From: Gammaproteobacteria bacterium
GTDB taxonomy: Bacteria > Pseudomonadota > Gammaproteobacteria > Arenicellales > JAOTWM01
Length of the DNA stretch: 34,609 bases
Reading direction: 5' to 3'
Assembly (NCBI GenBank): GCA_029862885.1
Contig: JAOTWM010000005.1
Span: forward strand, 1-34,609
The notes under the pieces were generated by a model. It saw nothing but the letters and a program-made list of their open reading frames with translations, was not told the origin of the DNA and ran no database searches. A program made the position numbers and the translations under genes. Positions 33,457 through 34,609 of this stretch are shown in pieces (positions within the stretch are counted from its first letter, which is position 1; each line of letters begins with the position of its first letter).

Positions 33457-34287
33457 TCAACTGGTCAATCGGCCACTATTATAGTCATTGATCGCTCGTT
33501 CGATTTCGGCCGGCGTGTTCATAACGAACGGACCGGCGTGTGCAATCGGTTCGTTTAACGGCAAGCCGCCGACAAGAATAAGCCGTGCGCCGTCCGGTCC
33601 GCTTTCGGTCGTGATTTCCGAACCCCGAGATAATACTGCCAATGACTGCCGTGAGACTTCTGTCGATCCAACTAATGTCATTCCATCAAGCACATAAATA
33701 AAATATTCGGCGTCCGGGTCGGAGTCGGTGGTCAGCGATCCCCCGACCGCAAGTTGGACATCCAAATAAGCCACATTGGTATGAGGGTCGTCGATAGGGC
33801 CGTGCAGGCCGTCAAATACACCGGCAATGATTTTGACCGTGCAGTTAGAAAAAGACCTGGAAGGAATATCGTTCGCTGTGAATTCCTGATACTCGGGGTC
33901 CGACATTTTTTCGGAGGCAGGGAGGTTAATCCAAAGCTGGAAGCCGCGCATCAAGCCGTCTTCTTGCGCTGGCATTTCCGAATGAATCACGCCGCGTGCG
34001 GCTTTCATCCACTGCACGCCTCCAGATTTGAGATCGCCCCTATTGCCCATGCTGTCCTCGTGGCGCATATGGCCGTTCAGCATATAGGTCAAGGTTACAA
34101 ATCCGCGGTGCGGGTGGTCCGGAAAGCCAGCGATATAGTCGTCTGGATCATTGCTACCGAATTGGTCGAGCATTAAAAACGGATCCAGGTATCTTAGTTG
34201 GTTGCTGCCAATGGAGCGGTATATCGATACGCCGGCGCCGTCCCGTACGGTCTGCGCAGCTACCACCTTGGTTACTTCGCGAATCAC
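33457..34287 (-). CDS. Pirin family protein
   Basis: A bicupin of the pirin family, about 276 aa from a GTG at 34287 (the ORF track extends to a TTG at 34338). Bacterial pirins are metal-binding cupins; some have quercetinase activity and others modulate metabolism by protein contact. The metal-binding motifs are visible as FPDHPHRGFVTLTYML with two histidines and HSEMPAQ with another His and Glu, in the first cupin domain. The N-terminus VVAAQTVRDGAGVSIYRSIGS is typical. The C-terminal cupin lacks an obvious metal site, as is normal. It is convergent with the channel gene, 24 bp away, and its start is 54 bp after the Idi stop. Confidence 0.88.
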   Translation of the reverse strand: MIREVTKVVAAQTVRDGAGVSIYRSIGSNQLRYLDPFLMLDQFGSNDPDDYIAGFPDHPHRGFVTLTYMLNGHMRHEDSMGNRGDLKSGGVQWMKAARGVIHSEMPAQEDGLMRGFQLWINLPASEKMSDPEYQEFTANDIPSRSFSNCTVKIIAGVFDGLHGPIDDPHTNVAYLDVQLAVGGSLTTDSDPDAEYFIYVLDGMTLVGSTEVSRQSLAVLSRGSEITTESGPDGARLILVGGLPLNEPIAHAGPFVMNTPAEIERAINDYNSGRLTS

Positions 34288-34341
34288 TGATATTCCGAGA
34301 GCCCTGTTACCGACTGCGCGCCGGCGATGAAAAAACAATCA

Positions 34342-34609
34342 TTACCTCTTAAGCCAGTCGACCAAGCCACCCCGTAATTCCTTCCACTCGAGTTTTAGCC
34401 AGGGCGTAAATAACTCGGGGCTAGCAATTAACTCTTGGTCGAGTTGCTGGAGGCTGACAAAGCGCCAGTCGGCAATTTCGTTGGTATTAGCGTTAACTGC
34501 ATCGCTCGATTTACCGAGGTATACCGAACAGTATTCGTGTTCGGCCCCAATTGATTCGTAATTAGCTTGGTAGATAAATTTATAAACAAATTGCAATTCG
34601 CTTGTTAGG
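34342..34609 (-). CDS. idi: Type 1 isopentenyl-diphosphate isomerase, C-terminal part
   Basis: The C-terminal 88 or so residues of a Nudix-fold type 1 Idi, which interconverts IPP and DMAPP. The segment FIYQANYESIGAEHEYCSVYLG contains the E-x-E metal/catalytic pair (EHEYC), and ANTNEIADWRFVSLQQLDQEL with FTPWLKLEWKEL matches the family's C-terminus. The frame is open to the end of the window, so the gene is cut by the window edge; the TTG at 34596 in the ORF track is internal and not a start. It precedes the pirin gene on the same strand. Confidence 0.82.
   Translation of the reverse strand, partial: LTSELQFVYKFIYQANYESIGAEHEYCSVYLGKSSDAVNANTNEIADWRFVSLQQLDQELIASPELFTPWLKLEWKELRGGLVDWLKR

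Overview
The window looks like chromosomal DNA from an uncultured, free-living or host-associated proteobacterium, most likely gammaproteobacterial. This is inference from gene families (a DUF4404 protein, a DUF3772-type MscS channel, a diguanylate cyclase with a DUF484/GAF-like front end, BioY, LivFGHM, several dioxygenases), from Shine-Dalgarno-led genes and from moderate GC; there is no rRNA to settle it. I found no tRNA, rRNA, CRISPR array, insertion sequence or phage gene.

Layout. 1-2.75 kb: a SIRT4-like class II sirtuin convergent with the biotin transporter gene bioY, then a non-coding stretch with a minus-strand terminator-like hairpin, and a SAM methyltransferase. 2.8-6.7 kb (minus): a probable catabolic operon of CocE-type hydrolase, PhyH dioxygenase (ATGA overlap) and class II aldolase. 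7.0-8.3 kb: a truncated PhyH remnant followed by an FkbM methyltransferase. 8.6-10.7 kb: a PilZ protein and a GGDEF diguanylate cyclase with an intact I-site, plus a small orphan. 10.8-14.7 kb: a complete tungsten/molybdenum aldehyde:ferredoxin oxidoreductase operon in AorABC order, with a MoaD/ThiS-like carrier. 14.7-17.2 kb: TrpB2-type synthase and an FAH-family hydrolase, divergent. 17.26-17.71 kb: a TPR-protein pseudogene with two lesions. 17.8-22.6 kb (minus): a complete Liv-type ABC importer (binding protein, LivH, LivM, LivG, LivF), divergent from a Rieske oxygenase. 24-29.8 kb: an amino-group carrier protein (LysW) biosynthetic cluster lysW-lysX-lysY-(class II amidotransferase)-lysZ-lysJ, with a divergent RimK-like ATP-grasp ligase. 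29.8-34.6 kb: DUF4404, an orphan membrane protein, a large MscS channel, a pirin and the end of a type 1 isopentenyl-diphosphate isomerase.

The most notable part is the LysW cluster. LysW (C-terminal EDWGE) carries an amino acid on its terminal glutamate side chain while LysX, LysZ, LysY and LysJ ligate, phosphorylate, reduce and transaminate it. The usual releasing enzyme, LysK, is not in the window. In its place, inside the operon, sits an N-terminal-cysteine hydrolase of the class II glutamine amidotransferase fold that keeps the residue expected to bind the glutamate alpha-carboxylate but appears to lack the aspartate that binds a free alpha-amino group. That fits an enzyme that cuts a gamma-glutamyl amide at the C-terminus of a protein, so it may replace LysK. 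This is a hypothesis, not a demonstrated function.
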